Part shown: positions 8,321-16,151 of the stretch, in pieces | How the letters are laid out: the number at the start of each line of letters is the position of its first letter | How positions within the stretch are numbered: position 1 is the first letter of the stretch | NCBI GenBank assembly: GCA_020637365.1 | Contig: JACJWE010000001.1 | Location: 1,394,001 to 1,458,000 of the forward strand | From: Acidimicrobiia bacterium | GTDB taxonomy: Bacteria; Actinomycetota; Acidimicrobiia; IMCC26256; JAGNEX01 | Length of the DNA stretch: 64,000 nucleotides | Direction of reading: 5' to 3' | Program-made: the position numbers and the translations under genes | The notes under the pieces: generated by a model | The model's input: only the letters and a program-made list of their open reading frames with translations | What the model was told of the DNA's origin: nothing | The model's database searches: none

Positions 8321-9829
8321 TCAATGTCCTCGTTGCAGAGGAGTTGACGTTTGTCCGACTCCGGCCCCTTGACCCCAGTGATGATCAATCTGTTTACTCA
8401 GTGCATCCGCTTGTCCAGGCGTACATCCATAGACTTTAGCCATCTCACGTAATGAGGATTTCGGACGATACGTGATAACGTTGGCGACCTGCGCCGCGTG
8501 ACGACGATCAAAACGCTTATAGAGGTATTGAATAACCTCTTCACGGCGTTGGTGTTCGATATCAATATCGATATCAGGTGGACCATCTCGTTCTATTGAG
8601 AGAAATCGTTCGAATAAGAGCCCTAGACTTACCGCGTCCGCTTGAGTGATACCGAGCGCGTAACATACCGCAGAATTCGCTGCACTGCCGCGACCCTGAC
8701 AGTAAATATTGCGGTCAGAACAGAAGTTGACGATATCGTGCACCAACAGGAAATACCCCGGGAAACCAAGCTGTTCGATCACGGCGAGTTCATGAGCGAT
8801 CTGGTCCTGTGCAACACGAAAATGCTGGTGGTCGGGCGGGTAACGATGAGCGGCCCCTCGCTCGACGAGGACACGCAACCAACTCATCTCATCATGTCCC
8901 GCAGGCACCGGATAGTCAGGCAATCGAGGAGCCGCATTTTCCAATGGAAACGACAGAAGCGCTGCTAATTCAGCCGCTAATTCAACTGATCCAGGAAACT
9001 CTGCAAAGCGTTTGAGTTGCTCCGCCGGACTTCGCAGATGAGCTAAAGGACTCGCGGGTAACCAACCTTCTAGGTCATCGAGTGAACGACGGGACCTAAC
9101 CGCAGCAAGGGCCTGAGCAAGCGGCCTCTGATCGATCGTTGCGTAGTGGACGTTGTTTGTTGCCACCATCGACACCCGGGCCTGTCGTGCCAGATCGGCC
9201 AATGCCTGATTGCGCTGCTTGTCGTCGGGATAGCCATGGTCCCATAGTTCGATAATGACGCGATCGCGTCCAAAAGCGTCGATCAACAGATCAAGCTCTC
9301 GACGTGCAGCTTCGTAACCTTTCGCGATCAGAGCACTGGGCACCGAACCTTTTCGACAGCCACTCAGCACAAACCACGAACGGTTCGAAGTGTCCGCTGG
9401 GGTGTTATGGAGCGGAGCCCTTGCCCCTAATGCGAGGGTCTCGACGCTGAAAGCAGGCCGTTGTTTGCGCCCTTTCAGCTGACCGTCGCTAATAGCTGCG
9501 GCGAGCCGGCCATAGCCGTGCGGCCCTTGCGCCAAGACCACGAGATGGGAACCAGACGGGTCAGGGTCCATGTCGTGACCGAAAGAAGAACGACCACCCT
9601 GGCAGTTGGACGGTGGGCGCAGTGTGAGCTCAGCGCCGAAGATGGTCGGTACGCCGTGATCCTTTGCAGCCGACGCAAAACGGACCGCTCCATACAGACC
9701 GTCATGATCCGTTAGACCAAGACCGGACAGGCCGAGTTCGGCTGCTCGAGCAACGAGAGCTTCAGGATGAGATGCCCCATCGAGGAACGAAAAGTTTGAA
9801 TGACAGTGCAGTTCTGCATAGGCGACCAT
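8321..9829 (-). CDS. dnaE2: Error-prone DNA polymerase DnaE2, N-terminal part (gene split by indels)
   Basis: The first 502 residues of DnaE2. The PHP domain opens with YAELHCHSNFSFLDGASHPE, followed by GLTDHDGLYGAVRFA and FGAELTL; in most DnaE2 proteins this domain is structural. The polymerase palm shows GYFLLVHDIVNFC, IYCQGRGSAANSAVCYALGI and GPPDIDIDIEHQRREEVIQY, with catalytic acidic residues in PDIDID. The frame ends after SKQIDHHWGQG. Adding one base to the C run at 8373-8376 makes the frame continue as HHWGVKGPESDKRQLL, so the stop looks like a homopolymer error. A LexA box lies 15 bp upstream of the start codon. Together with the C-terminal part the protein would be about 1,110 residues, normal for DnaE2. 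Confidence 0.92.
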   Translation of the reverse strand: MVAYAELHCHSNFSFLDGASHPEALVARAAELGLSGLGLTDHDGLYGAVRFASAAKDHGVPTIFGAELTLRPPSNCQGGRSSFGHDMDPDPSGSHLVVLAQGPHGYGRLAAAISDGQLKGRKQRPAFSVETLALGARAPLHNTPADTSNRSWFVLSGCRKGSVPSALIAKGYEAARRELDLLIDAFGRDRVIIELWDHGYPDDKQRNQALADLARQARVSMVATNNVHYATIDQRPLAQALAAVRSRRSLDDLEGWLPASPLAHLRSPAEQLKRFAEFPGSVELAAELAALLSFPLENAAPRLPDYPVPAGHDEMSWLRVLVERGAAHRYPPDHQHFRVAQDQIAHELAVIEQLGFPGYFLLVHDIVNFCSDRNIYCQGRGSAANSAVCYALGITQADAVSLGLLFERFLSIERDGPPDIDIDIEHQRREEVIQYLYKRFDRRHAAQVANVITYRPKSSLREMAKVYGCTPGQADALSKQIDHHWGQGAGVGQTSTPLQRGH

Positions 9830-9844
9830 AACCCCAAGAGGTTA

Positions 9845-9860
9845 TCGAACATACGTTCGG
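9845..9860 (-). promoter_or_regulatory. LexA (SOS) box in front of dnaE2
   Basis: The sequence TCGAACATACGTTCGG matches the actinobacterial SOS box (CGAAC-N4-GTTCG) and is palindromic in its core GAAC-N4-GTTC. It sits 15 bp before the dnaE2 start codon, where bound LexA would block the promoter. DNA-damage induction of dnaE2 is well established in mycobacteria; applying it here is an inference from the match and position. Confidence 0.88.
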
Positions 9861-10069
9861 CTTCTCGATTGGGGTACTCGACGGCCCAGACAGCTGTCCG
9901 ACCAGATACAACGCAGCTGTTCAACGGGCGAGAACGCCACCGATACGTCACGGCCAACACATTGACCGGGTGCCTCCTACGACCTACGTTTACCAGCAGG
10001 GCATACAGCGAGCTGGCCGCGTATCTCCACCTTCCTTGCGACCAGGCAACAAACGACACGGAGAGCGTC

Positions 10070-10459
10070 ATGGTAGAGCCCCAGCAGACAAGTTCGACAT
10101 CGACCCACACCGACGCGGCCGCACCCTCTTTCCCAGACGACAACACCTCTCCTGATAGCACGACGCCGAATGACACCGTTGGATCTAGCCTTTCATCTCA
10201 ACGTACCGACGCGTCAGACGGCACCTCTGATACGAACCAATCAGCGATTATCGCCTTTGCTGCGAGCATCATCTGGTTCTTTGGTTTGGGGTCCCTCGCG
10301 GCGTTGTTCTATGGCACCAAAGCTCGTTCCGAGATCGCAGCGTCTAGGGGAACTCAAACGGGCGAAGGCCTCGCGACAGCTGGCATTTTCCTAGGGTGGA
10401 TCGGCGTGGGAATCACCGTTCTGCTTCTCATAGCGTGGGCGACTGGATATCCCAACTAG
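10070..10459 (+). CDS. DUF4190-domain small membrane protein
   Basis: A 129-aa protein with an acidic, Ser/Thr/Asp-rich cytoplasmic N-terminus (residues 1-52) and two membrane segments: AIIAFAASIIWFFGLGSLAA and GIFLGWIGVGITVLLLIAWA. They are joined by the DUF4190 connector FYGTKARSEIAASRGTQTG. The ATG at 10070 is chosen because GGAGAG lies six bases upstream; the frame is also open further upstream, but that part overlaps dnaE2 and its LexA box. DUF4190 proteins are common in actinobacteria and have no assigned biochemical role. The gene is convergent with the amino-acid transporter operon that follows. Confidence 0.8.
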   Translation: MVEPQQTSSTSTHTDAAAPSFPDDNTSPDSTTPNDTVGSSLSSQRTDASDGTSDTNQSAIIAFAASIIWFFGLGSLAALFYGTKARSEIAASRGTQTGEGLATAGIFLGWIGVGITVLLLIAWATGYPN

Positions 10460-10550
10460 GCGACCTCGCAGAGCAACAACATCCGAACCGAGCCGAGTCA
10501 TCAGAGGGCGCGTTGCACCGGCCAGAGCGAAGCGATGTATCCCAGCAAGG

Positions 10551-11483
10551 CTAGAGAATCTGCGCCAAGAACTGCCGCGTACGAGACTCCTGAGGATTTG
10601 AAAAGAAGTGCTCTGGTGTACCCACCTCCACGATCGAGCCATCGGCCATGAAGACCACACGGTCAGCCACTTCGCGGGCAAAGCCCATCTCATGGGTCAC
10701 GACGATCATGGTCATACCCGTTTCGGCGAGCGCCTTCATCGTGTCGAGTACTTCATTGATCATCTCTGGATCGAGCGCTGACGTCGGCTCATCAAACAAC
10801 ATGATCTTTGGTTGCATGGCCAAGGCGCGTGCAATCGCAACTCGCTGCTGCTGCCCACCGGATAGCTGACCGGGGTACTTGTTGGCTTGCTCGAGAATTC
10901 GCACCTTTTCGAGCAGCGCCATGGCAGCGGTCTCGGCGTCGGCCCGACTCATCTTGCGTACCTGGCGGGGTGCCAGTGTGATGTTGTCGAGCACGGTGAG
11001 GTGAGGAAACAGATTGAAGCTCTGAAACACCATGCCGGTTTCGCGCCGAATGGCTGCGATGTTTCGAACGTCATGAGTCAACTCGGTACCGTCGACGGTA
11101 ATGTGACCGCTGTCGTGTTCTTCCAGTCGATTGATACAGCGGATAAGTGTTGACTTTCCACTGCCTGACGGACCGATCACGACAACGACCTCTCCTTTGA
11201 CGACCTTGAGGTTGATGTCATGAAGTGCGTGGAAAGTGCCGAAGTATTTGTTCATGTCTTCGACGACGACGATCGGCTCACCTGAGACCAACGTGGCGTC
11301 AGCGAACACATCCGACGGCGTCCTATGCCGAACAGCATCGGGATCATCAGGCAGATGGCTACCGTCGCCGTCGTCGTTGTCGTCGTCACTGAATTGGGCG
11401 GGGCCCCTTTCACGAGCACTTCCGCTGACATCGCTGGTAGAACTAGCGTCAGCAGCTGCTGCATCTGGTCGATCGTCAGTCAT
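10551..11483 (-). CDS. aapP: Amino-acid ABC transporter ATP-binding protein (AapP/GlnQ type)
   Basis: The ATPase of a polar amino-acid importer. Walker A is GPSGSGKST (residues 104-112), the signature motif is LSGGQQQRVAIARAL, Walker B is IMLFDEPTSALD, and the H-loop is VTHEMGF. The start at 11483 is set by AGGAG upstream and by an ATGA overlap with the stop of the preceding permease gene, which implies translational coupling. It carries an unusual acidic, disordered extension of about 68 residues (rich in Asp, Ala, Ser) before the normal start of the ABC domain at EPIVVVEDMNKYFG; standard AapP/GlnQ proteins are about 240-260 aa, this one about 310. It is the last gene of the four-gene operon. 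Confidence 0.95.
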   Translation of the reverse strand: MTDDRPDAAAADASSTSDVSGSARERGPAQFSDDDNDDGDGSHLPDDPDAVRHRTPSDVFADATLVSGEPIVVVEDMNKYFGTFHALHDINLKVVKGEVVVVIGPSGSGKSTLIRCINRLEEHDSGHITVDGTELTHDVRNIAAIRRETGMVFQSFNLFPHLTVLDNITLAPRQVRKMSRADAETAAMALLEKVRILEQANKYPGQLSGGQQQRVAIARALAMQPKIMLFDEPTSALDPEMINEVLDTMKALAETGMTMIVVTHEMGFAREVADRVVFMADGSIVEVGTPEHFFSNPQESRTRQFLAQIL

Positions 11484-12676
11484 CGCTCTCCTACTCCAAG
11501 TCGACGTTCCATACGTCGGCTTTCGCGGCTCAGGGTTGACGACCCAACCCAAAACAGCAGCCCGGCAAAGACCAGCGTCTCCGCTACCAGCCCCTGGCCC
11601 TTGAAATCGCTCTGTTTGCGAATACTTTCACTCACCGAGATGACGTCGAGTAGCCCGATGATACTGACCAGCGTCGTGTCTTTGAACAGGGAGATGAATT
11701 GTCCCACGAGTGCGGGGATGACGTTTCCCAGCGCTTGTGGCAACACGATAAAAGCGGTGATTCGCGTCGGGGACAAACCGAGCGCAGCGGCAGCCTCTGA
11801 CTGACCGTTGGGAACGCTTTGGAGCCCTCCACGCACAATCTCAGCCACGTAGGCAGCGGTAAAGATCGTCAGTACGACGATCACCCGAACGACCTTTCCG
11901 GGCAGGACATCCTGCGGGAAAAAGAACCCAAGCCCTTCCGAACTCAAGATAATCAACACGACCAGGGGAACACCGCGAGTGATCTCGATGGCGGCGATCG
12001 AAAGCGACCGAATAATCGGCATCGACGACTGCCGCCCGATGGCCAATAAGACGCCGAGCGGAAAGGACAAGACCATCCCTGCCGCGGCCAGATACAAGCT
12101 CAGCATCAGGCCACCCCAGTCGTCCCAGCCCAATCCGTCGGCCAAGAACCACAGCAGTACGACAATTCCCAACATGGTGACAGCGACCGCGGAACCCCGG
12201 ATCCTTACCGGAGCGCTGCTGAGAGCTCGCCCGAGAAGTGCACCCGCAAAGAGGCACGAAATGGCCGCGCAGGCCGCAATCCACGGACCGACGGTGGTGA
12301 CAAAGCTCAGCAGCACAATCCCGAGCACGATGAGCGGCCACCAACGTCTGCCGATTTCCCCGAGCATCGTTCGAGGAGACCGCTTCACGCCCGCCCGGTC
12401 CGCTCGCGACCACATGGAAAACAGCATCGTTGTCACGAATGCGGCCACGCAGAGTGCGAGTGTTATTCGCCACAGGTCCTCACGGGGGTATCGGCCGTAC
12501 ATGAACAAGGCCAGGTTGCGCTCCACGATCTCCCAGCGCCCCGTGATGAGCACAAACCTCAGGACTTTCCACAGGATCCACCCGGCGATGAACGCCGTGA
12601 GCAGGGTGATGATTCCATCGCGTAGGTTGCGAAAAAGATTGCGTCTAAGCCATACCCGCCAGGTTGTCGATGTCAT
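11480..12676 (-). CDS. aapM: Amino-acid ABC transporter permease (AapM-like)
   Basis: The second membrane subunit of the importer, 398 aa. Five or more hydrophobic segments precede the conserved permease core: the segment YLAAAGMVLSFPLGVLLAIG, then EITRGVPLVVLII and the EAA loop EAAAALGLSPTRITAFIVLP, then LFKDTTLVSIIGLLDV. The long N-terminal part with extra membrane segments (residues 1-200) is typical of AapM rather than of the shorter HisM/GlnP permeases. Its ATG overlaps the TGA of the upstream permease, and its own TGA overlaps the start of aapP, so the three are tightly coupled. Confidence 0.93.
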   Translation of the reverse strand: MTSTTWRVWLRRNLFRNLRDGIITLLTAFIAGWILWKVLRFVLITGRWEIVERNLALFMYGRYPREDLWRITLALCVAAFVTTMLFSMWSRADRAGVKRSPRTMLGEIGRRWWPLIVLGIVLLSFVTTVGPWIAACAAISCLFAGALLGRALSSAPVRIRGSAVAVTMLGIVVLLWFLADGLGWDDWGGLMLSLYLAAAGMVLSFPLGVLLAIGRQSSMPIIRSLSIAAIEITRGVPLVVLIILSSEGLGFFFPQDVLPGKVVRVIVVLTIFTAAYVAEIVRGGLQSVPNGQSEAAAALGLSPTRITAFIVLPQALGNVIPALVGQFISLFKDTTLVSIIGLLDVISVSESIRKQSDFKGQGLVAETLVFAGLLFWVGSSTLSRESRRMERRLGVGER

Positions 12677-13833
12677 CGCTCAACCACCTTCAGGCGACGG
12701 TTCAGCAGGTTGGTCAACAGCGAGATAGCGATGGACAACACGAGGTACATGCTCAATACCACGACCAGCATAGGAATCGCAGGCGAGGCGTTGGCGATGG
12801 CCGTTCTTGAAACCTTGGTGAGCTCCATGTAGGACACAGCGACACCGAGCGAAGAGTTCTTCGTCAGATTCAGATACTGGTTCGCCAACGGCGGCACGGC
12901 GATACGCATTGCTTGAGGCAAGATGACGTACCACATCCGCTGACCGTTGCTCAGCGCCAAAACGCTCGCCGCTTCGCCCTGGCCTTTTGGCACTGCTTGG
13001 ATTGAACCGCGCACGATCTCTGCGATGTGGCTTGCTGTATACAGGGTCAACGCGGTTAACAGCGCGAACATCTCAGGGCTCATCACGGCGCCGCCAATGA
13101 CCATGCGCCCATCGACTCGAGGGAGCGACCCCGAGATTGGTGTTCCCAAGGCCAGTTGACCGACGACGGCAACTGCCACGATGGTCCCCGCCATCCACCA
13201 CGCTGTGTGCGCTCGAGCTCCTGAGCGCTCATTGATGTGAAGTCGCCATCGCCGCACGGCGATCGCGGCGAGCAACGCGGCGAGGAGTACACCTGCAACG
13301 GGCCAGCCCGAACCGTCGATGCGGTACCACGGCACACCGATACCGCGAACCGAAGCGACAAACCCGGGGAGCGGTGTCGCTGCTTCGGAAACGGGGGGCA
13401 ACCGAAGCGCGACCGCCAGGTACGCGAAGATGACCAGGATGAGCAGGGGCGTGTTGCGCAAGGTTTCGACGTAGACACCTGCCGCTTTGGACACAAGCCA
13501 ATTCTTCGACAAACGAGCGATGCCGACCAGTGTCCCTATGAGCGTCGCTAGCACGATCCCCGCGATCGAGGCGCGGAGTGTGTTTGCGACACCGACACCG
13601 AGCGCGTCCTTGACCGGTTGAGTCGTGCGAAAGTCGCTGCCAGCAATCGGGAAGTTGGCTGGCTGATCGAGAAAGTCAAAGCCGGTGGGGACCCTCGATG
13701 CTTGAGAATTGGTCTGATAGTTCGACCACACATAGAGCACGGCGATGAGGACGACGATCAAAACCGTCATCTGAAACGCCCATTTCCGCACCCTCACATC
13801 ACGCCACGGCGGTGGACGCTGCGCGGCATTCAC
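12673..13833 (-). CDS. aapQ: Amino-acid ABC transporter permease (AapQ-like)
   Basis: The first membrane subunit, 386 aa, starting at GTG with AGGAG six bases upstream. The segments GVGVANTLRASIAGIVLATLIG and ETLRNTPLLILVIFAY are characteristic of the first half of these permeases. An inserted periplasmic stretch (about residues 145-230, around VPWYRIDGSGWP) distinguishes AapQ-type subunits. The EAA loop is EAASVLALSNGQRMWYVILP, followed by NLTKNSSLGVAVSYMEL. It lies downstream of the binding-protein gene after a 265-bp gap and overlaps aapM by four bases (ATGA). Confidence 0.93.
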   Translation of the reverse strand: MNAAQRPPPWRDVRVRKWAFQMTVLIVVLIAVLYVWSNYQTNSQASRVPTGFDFLDQPANFPIAGSDFRTTQPVKDALGVGVANTLRASIAGIVLATLIGTLVGIARLSKNWLVSKAAGVYVETLRNTPLLILVIFAYLAVALRLPPVSEAATPLPGFVASVRGIGVPWYRIDGSGWPVAGVLLAALLAAIAVRRWRLHINERSGARAHTAWWMAGTIVAVAVVGQLALGTPISGSLPRVDGRMVIGGAVMSPEMFALLTALTLYTASHIAEIVRGSIQAVPKGQGEAASVLALSNGQRMWYVILPQAMRIAVPPLANQYLNLTKNSSLGVAVSYMELTKVSRTAIANASPAIPMLVVVLSMYLVLSIAISLLTNLLNRRLKVVER

Positions 13834-13879
13834 CCGGTTCTCCTCGTCTCGTACGCGCTACATCTTCGGACTGCACGAC

Positions 13880-13917
13880 ATTGTGCAGCTATCTCGTCAT
13901 TGTGCAGCTATCTCGTC
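13880..13917. repeat. Perfect 19-bp tandem duplication between aapJ and aapQ
   Basis: The unit ATTGTGCAGCTATCTCGTC occurs twice head to tail. The first copy also pairs with preceding bases (CTGCAC at 13871 with GTGCAG at 13883). It lies 46 bp upstream of the aapQ start, in the leader of the permease genes. It may be a regulator site or an RNA structure that tunes expression of the downstream genes relative to the binding protein; this is inference from location only. Confidence 0.7.
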
Positions 13918-14098
13918 ATGGCTGGACCGGACGCGGCTGCCATCGCGAATGAGGAGGCTGACCGCATCCATCCAGCCGTCGTCGCGCCACGGGTTCGCGG
14001 TCACAGCACCAGTTTCCCGTCAGGTTGAAGCGTGATGAAATGTGCGAGCACTCGCCGTCACCTTCAAGGCCGCAGGAGCGCCGAAAAACACCACCCAC

Positions 14099-15235
14099 CT
14101 AGCGGTAGGGCGGCGAGTACAAGAGGCCGCCATCGCTCCAGAGTTGGTTCAGTCCTCGTTCGATACCCAGCGGCGCGAGATGCGCATCAAAGATCTCGCC
14201 ATAGTTGCCAACCTGGGCGACCACCTGATAGGCGAAGTCGACCGGAAGGCCAAGACCCGGGTCCACCACCGCCCCGTCTTCACCGGCCTGGCCGAGGAAG
14301 ATCATCACCGAAGGGTCGTCGCTGTCGAGGAAGTCATCGACATTGGCTTTGGTGATGCCGAACTCTTCGGCCTGGATGGTGGCAAAGATGGCCCAATTCA
14401 CAACTTGTGCCCATTCTGAATCACCGTCGAGGACAGCGGGCGCTAGTGGTTCTTTGGAGAAGACGACGTCAAGGATCGTGAGTGCGTCGGGCCCATCGGG
14501 GTAGTCCGACCGCAGCGATGCCAGCTGGCTGACGTCACTCGACCAGCCATCACAACGTCCCTGTTGAAACGCTTCTTGGATGAGGTCGGTGTCTTCAAAG
14601 GACTGGATCTCGGGGGCGTCGAGGCCGAGGCGAGCGAACTCGTTCGCAACGTTGCCTTCTGTTGTGGTCCCTGCGGCGACGCATACGACGGCACCAGCGA
14701 GACCATCGAGATCTTCGATGCCGCTGTCAGTTGCCACCATCATCCCTTGGCCGTCATAGAAGTTGGGTTGGAGGAATGTTGCGGCCTCGACGCCGTCCCG
14801 GGACGCTGTCCACGTCGTATTCCGCACTAAGACGTCGATTTCACCGGACTGCAAAGCGGTGAATCGTGCCTCGGTTTCGAGATCGACAAACTCGACAGCC
14901 TCGGCGTCGCCGAGGACCGCGGCGGCGATGACCCGGCAAAAGTCCGCGTCGAATCCGACGTGCGAACCATCGTCTTCCAAGACCGAAAATCCCGGTAGGG
15001 CGTCACGTGTGCCGCAGCGCACGACCCCGGCATCTTGGACGCCTGCAAGAACGTTGCCGTCCGACCCTCCGTTGGAGTCCCCCGAAGCGCCCTCCCCGTC
15101 GGTGGAGTCACCCGAGGTCACGTCGGCACTCGAGTCATCAGAGGCATCGGAGTCGTCTGACCCGCAGGCTGCCAACATGAGCAACAACGCTCCTAACAAC
15201 GCCAGCCAGCGAACGTGGTTTGACTTGTATTTCAT
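14099..15235 (-). CDS. aapJ: Amino-acid ABC transporter substrate-binding lipoprotein (AapJ-like)
   Basis: The solute receptor of the importer, 378 aa. The signal ends in a lipobox (LLMLAAC, Cys24), followed by a Ser/Asp-rich linker typical of actinobacterial binding proteins. The mature part begins DAGVVRCGTRDALPGFSVLEDDG, continues VGFDADFCRVIAAAVLGDAE and ends VGNYGEIFDAHLAPLG, which are AapJ-family signatures (general L-amino-acid receptors). The start at 15235 is chosen because GGGAG is correctly spaced and the lipobox follows; an earlier in-frame ATG gives a non-signal extension. It heads the operon aapJ-Q-M-P. The ligand (glutamate, glutamine or general L-amino acids) is not certain. 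Confidence 0.93.
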   Translation of the reverse strand: MKYKSNHVRWLALLGALLLMLAACGSDDSDASDDSSADVTSGDSTDGEGASGDSNGGSDGNVLAGVQDAGVVRCGTRDALPGFSVLEDDGSHVGFDADFCRVIAAAVLGDAEAVEFVDLETEARFTALQSGEIDVLVRNTTWTASRDGVEAATFLQPNFYDGQGMMVATDSGIEDLDGLAGAVVCVAAGTTTEGNVANEFARLGLDAPEIQSFEDTDLIQEAFQQGRCDGWSSDVSQLASLRSDYPDGPDALTILDVVFSKEPLAPAVLDGDSEWAQVVNWAIFATIQAEEFGITKANVDDFLDSDDPSVMIFLGQAGEDGAVVDPGLGLPVDFAYQVVAQVGNYGEIFDAHLAPLGIERGLNQLWSDGGLLYSPPYR

Positions 15236-16151
15236 TGCGCTCCCTTTCAGCAAACACGCAGCGGCACGAACCGCCGCCCAGCGCTGGCCGTCAAACATCC
15301 TGGAGGCTCGAGCGGATCAAGCTGCAGAACTATCCCGACGCCCTAACATCGGCCAGCCCGATGCTAGGCATCGTTAATTGCCGATAGCTGGACGGTACCC
15401 GACAGGTAGCGGAAGCACAACCACCGTCCGAGCGTTCACGAGGTGGATGACCAGCGCGCGGCCCACAAACCGCAACAGCGTTCGCGTGTCACCAGACCCA
15501 GGCGCCCCATCCCCAAACGCCAAACTCCCGACTCCCGACGAACCCTGGCCTCAAGACATGGGGACGGTCCTCGAATGACTCGAATAGCACAAAAGCGAGC
15601 ACTTCCAGGATGCCCGCGGCCAGCGGCACCAAACAGCTGAAGCTTCCGATGGACCACAAGATTCGTCGCCCACACAGACAAAAGACAAAGGCCCCGTGTT
15701 ACTCATGTCAGCTACAACGATGAACAAGGAGCTCAATCCTCAGCTCCGTAGCGAAGGCGGCGAGAAGCTTATTCTTCGGCAAATTTTACGTTGACGATTC
15801 GTCAACCCTGGGCGCATGCTCGCCTACGCCTAGCCATCGGTAACGGCCGCGTAGCGCACGAGAAACACCCGTATGTTTATGTCAGGGCAGAACTTATAGG
15901 AATTCCGCCAACCACCTTCTCCGCAGGTCAGGACCCACAAACAGCCAGACGCAGCAAGAATAGATACTTGAGTACGCAAATGTTCCGCTCCAGTTTGCAG
16001 AGTTTCACCACCTGGAGTGCTCAAATGTCCACACGCCCACCAGAGTGCAGGTTTACTGCGGCGTCGAGACAGGCCGCCCACTGCGGCCACACAACTGTTT
16101 CTTTAACACTTTCCATTTCACATATACGGCAACAACGAGATAGGTATCCCC
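15236..16151. other. Long intergenic region without a supported gene
   Basis: About 900 bp separate the divergent aapJ and surface-protein genes. Short open frames exist on both strands, but none has ribosome-binding sites, coding-like composition or recognisable motifs. The second half (15,780-16,140) is relatively AT-rich, as expected for promoters. It contains one strong palindrome (15790-15806, listed separately). No tRNA or riboswitch was recognised. Confidence 0.6.
15790..15806. promoter_or_regulatory. 17-bp near-perfect palindrome, likely operator
   Basis: GTTGACGATTCGTCAAC has 8-bp arms around a single central base. Such symmetry is typical of a dimeric repressor or activator site. 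It lies 360 bp before the surface-protein gene at 16152 and 555 bp before aapJ. Which gene it controls cannot be told. Confidence 0.5.
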
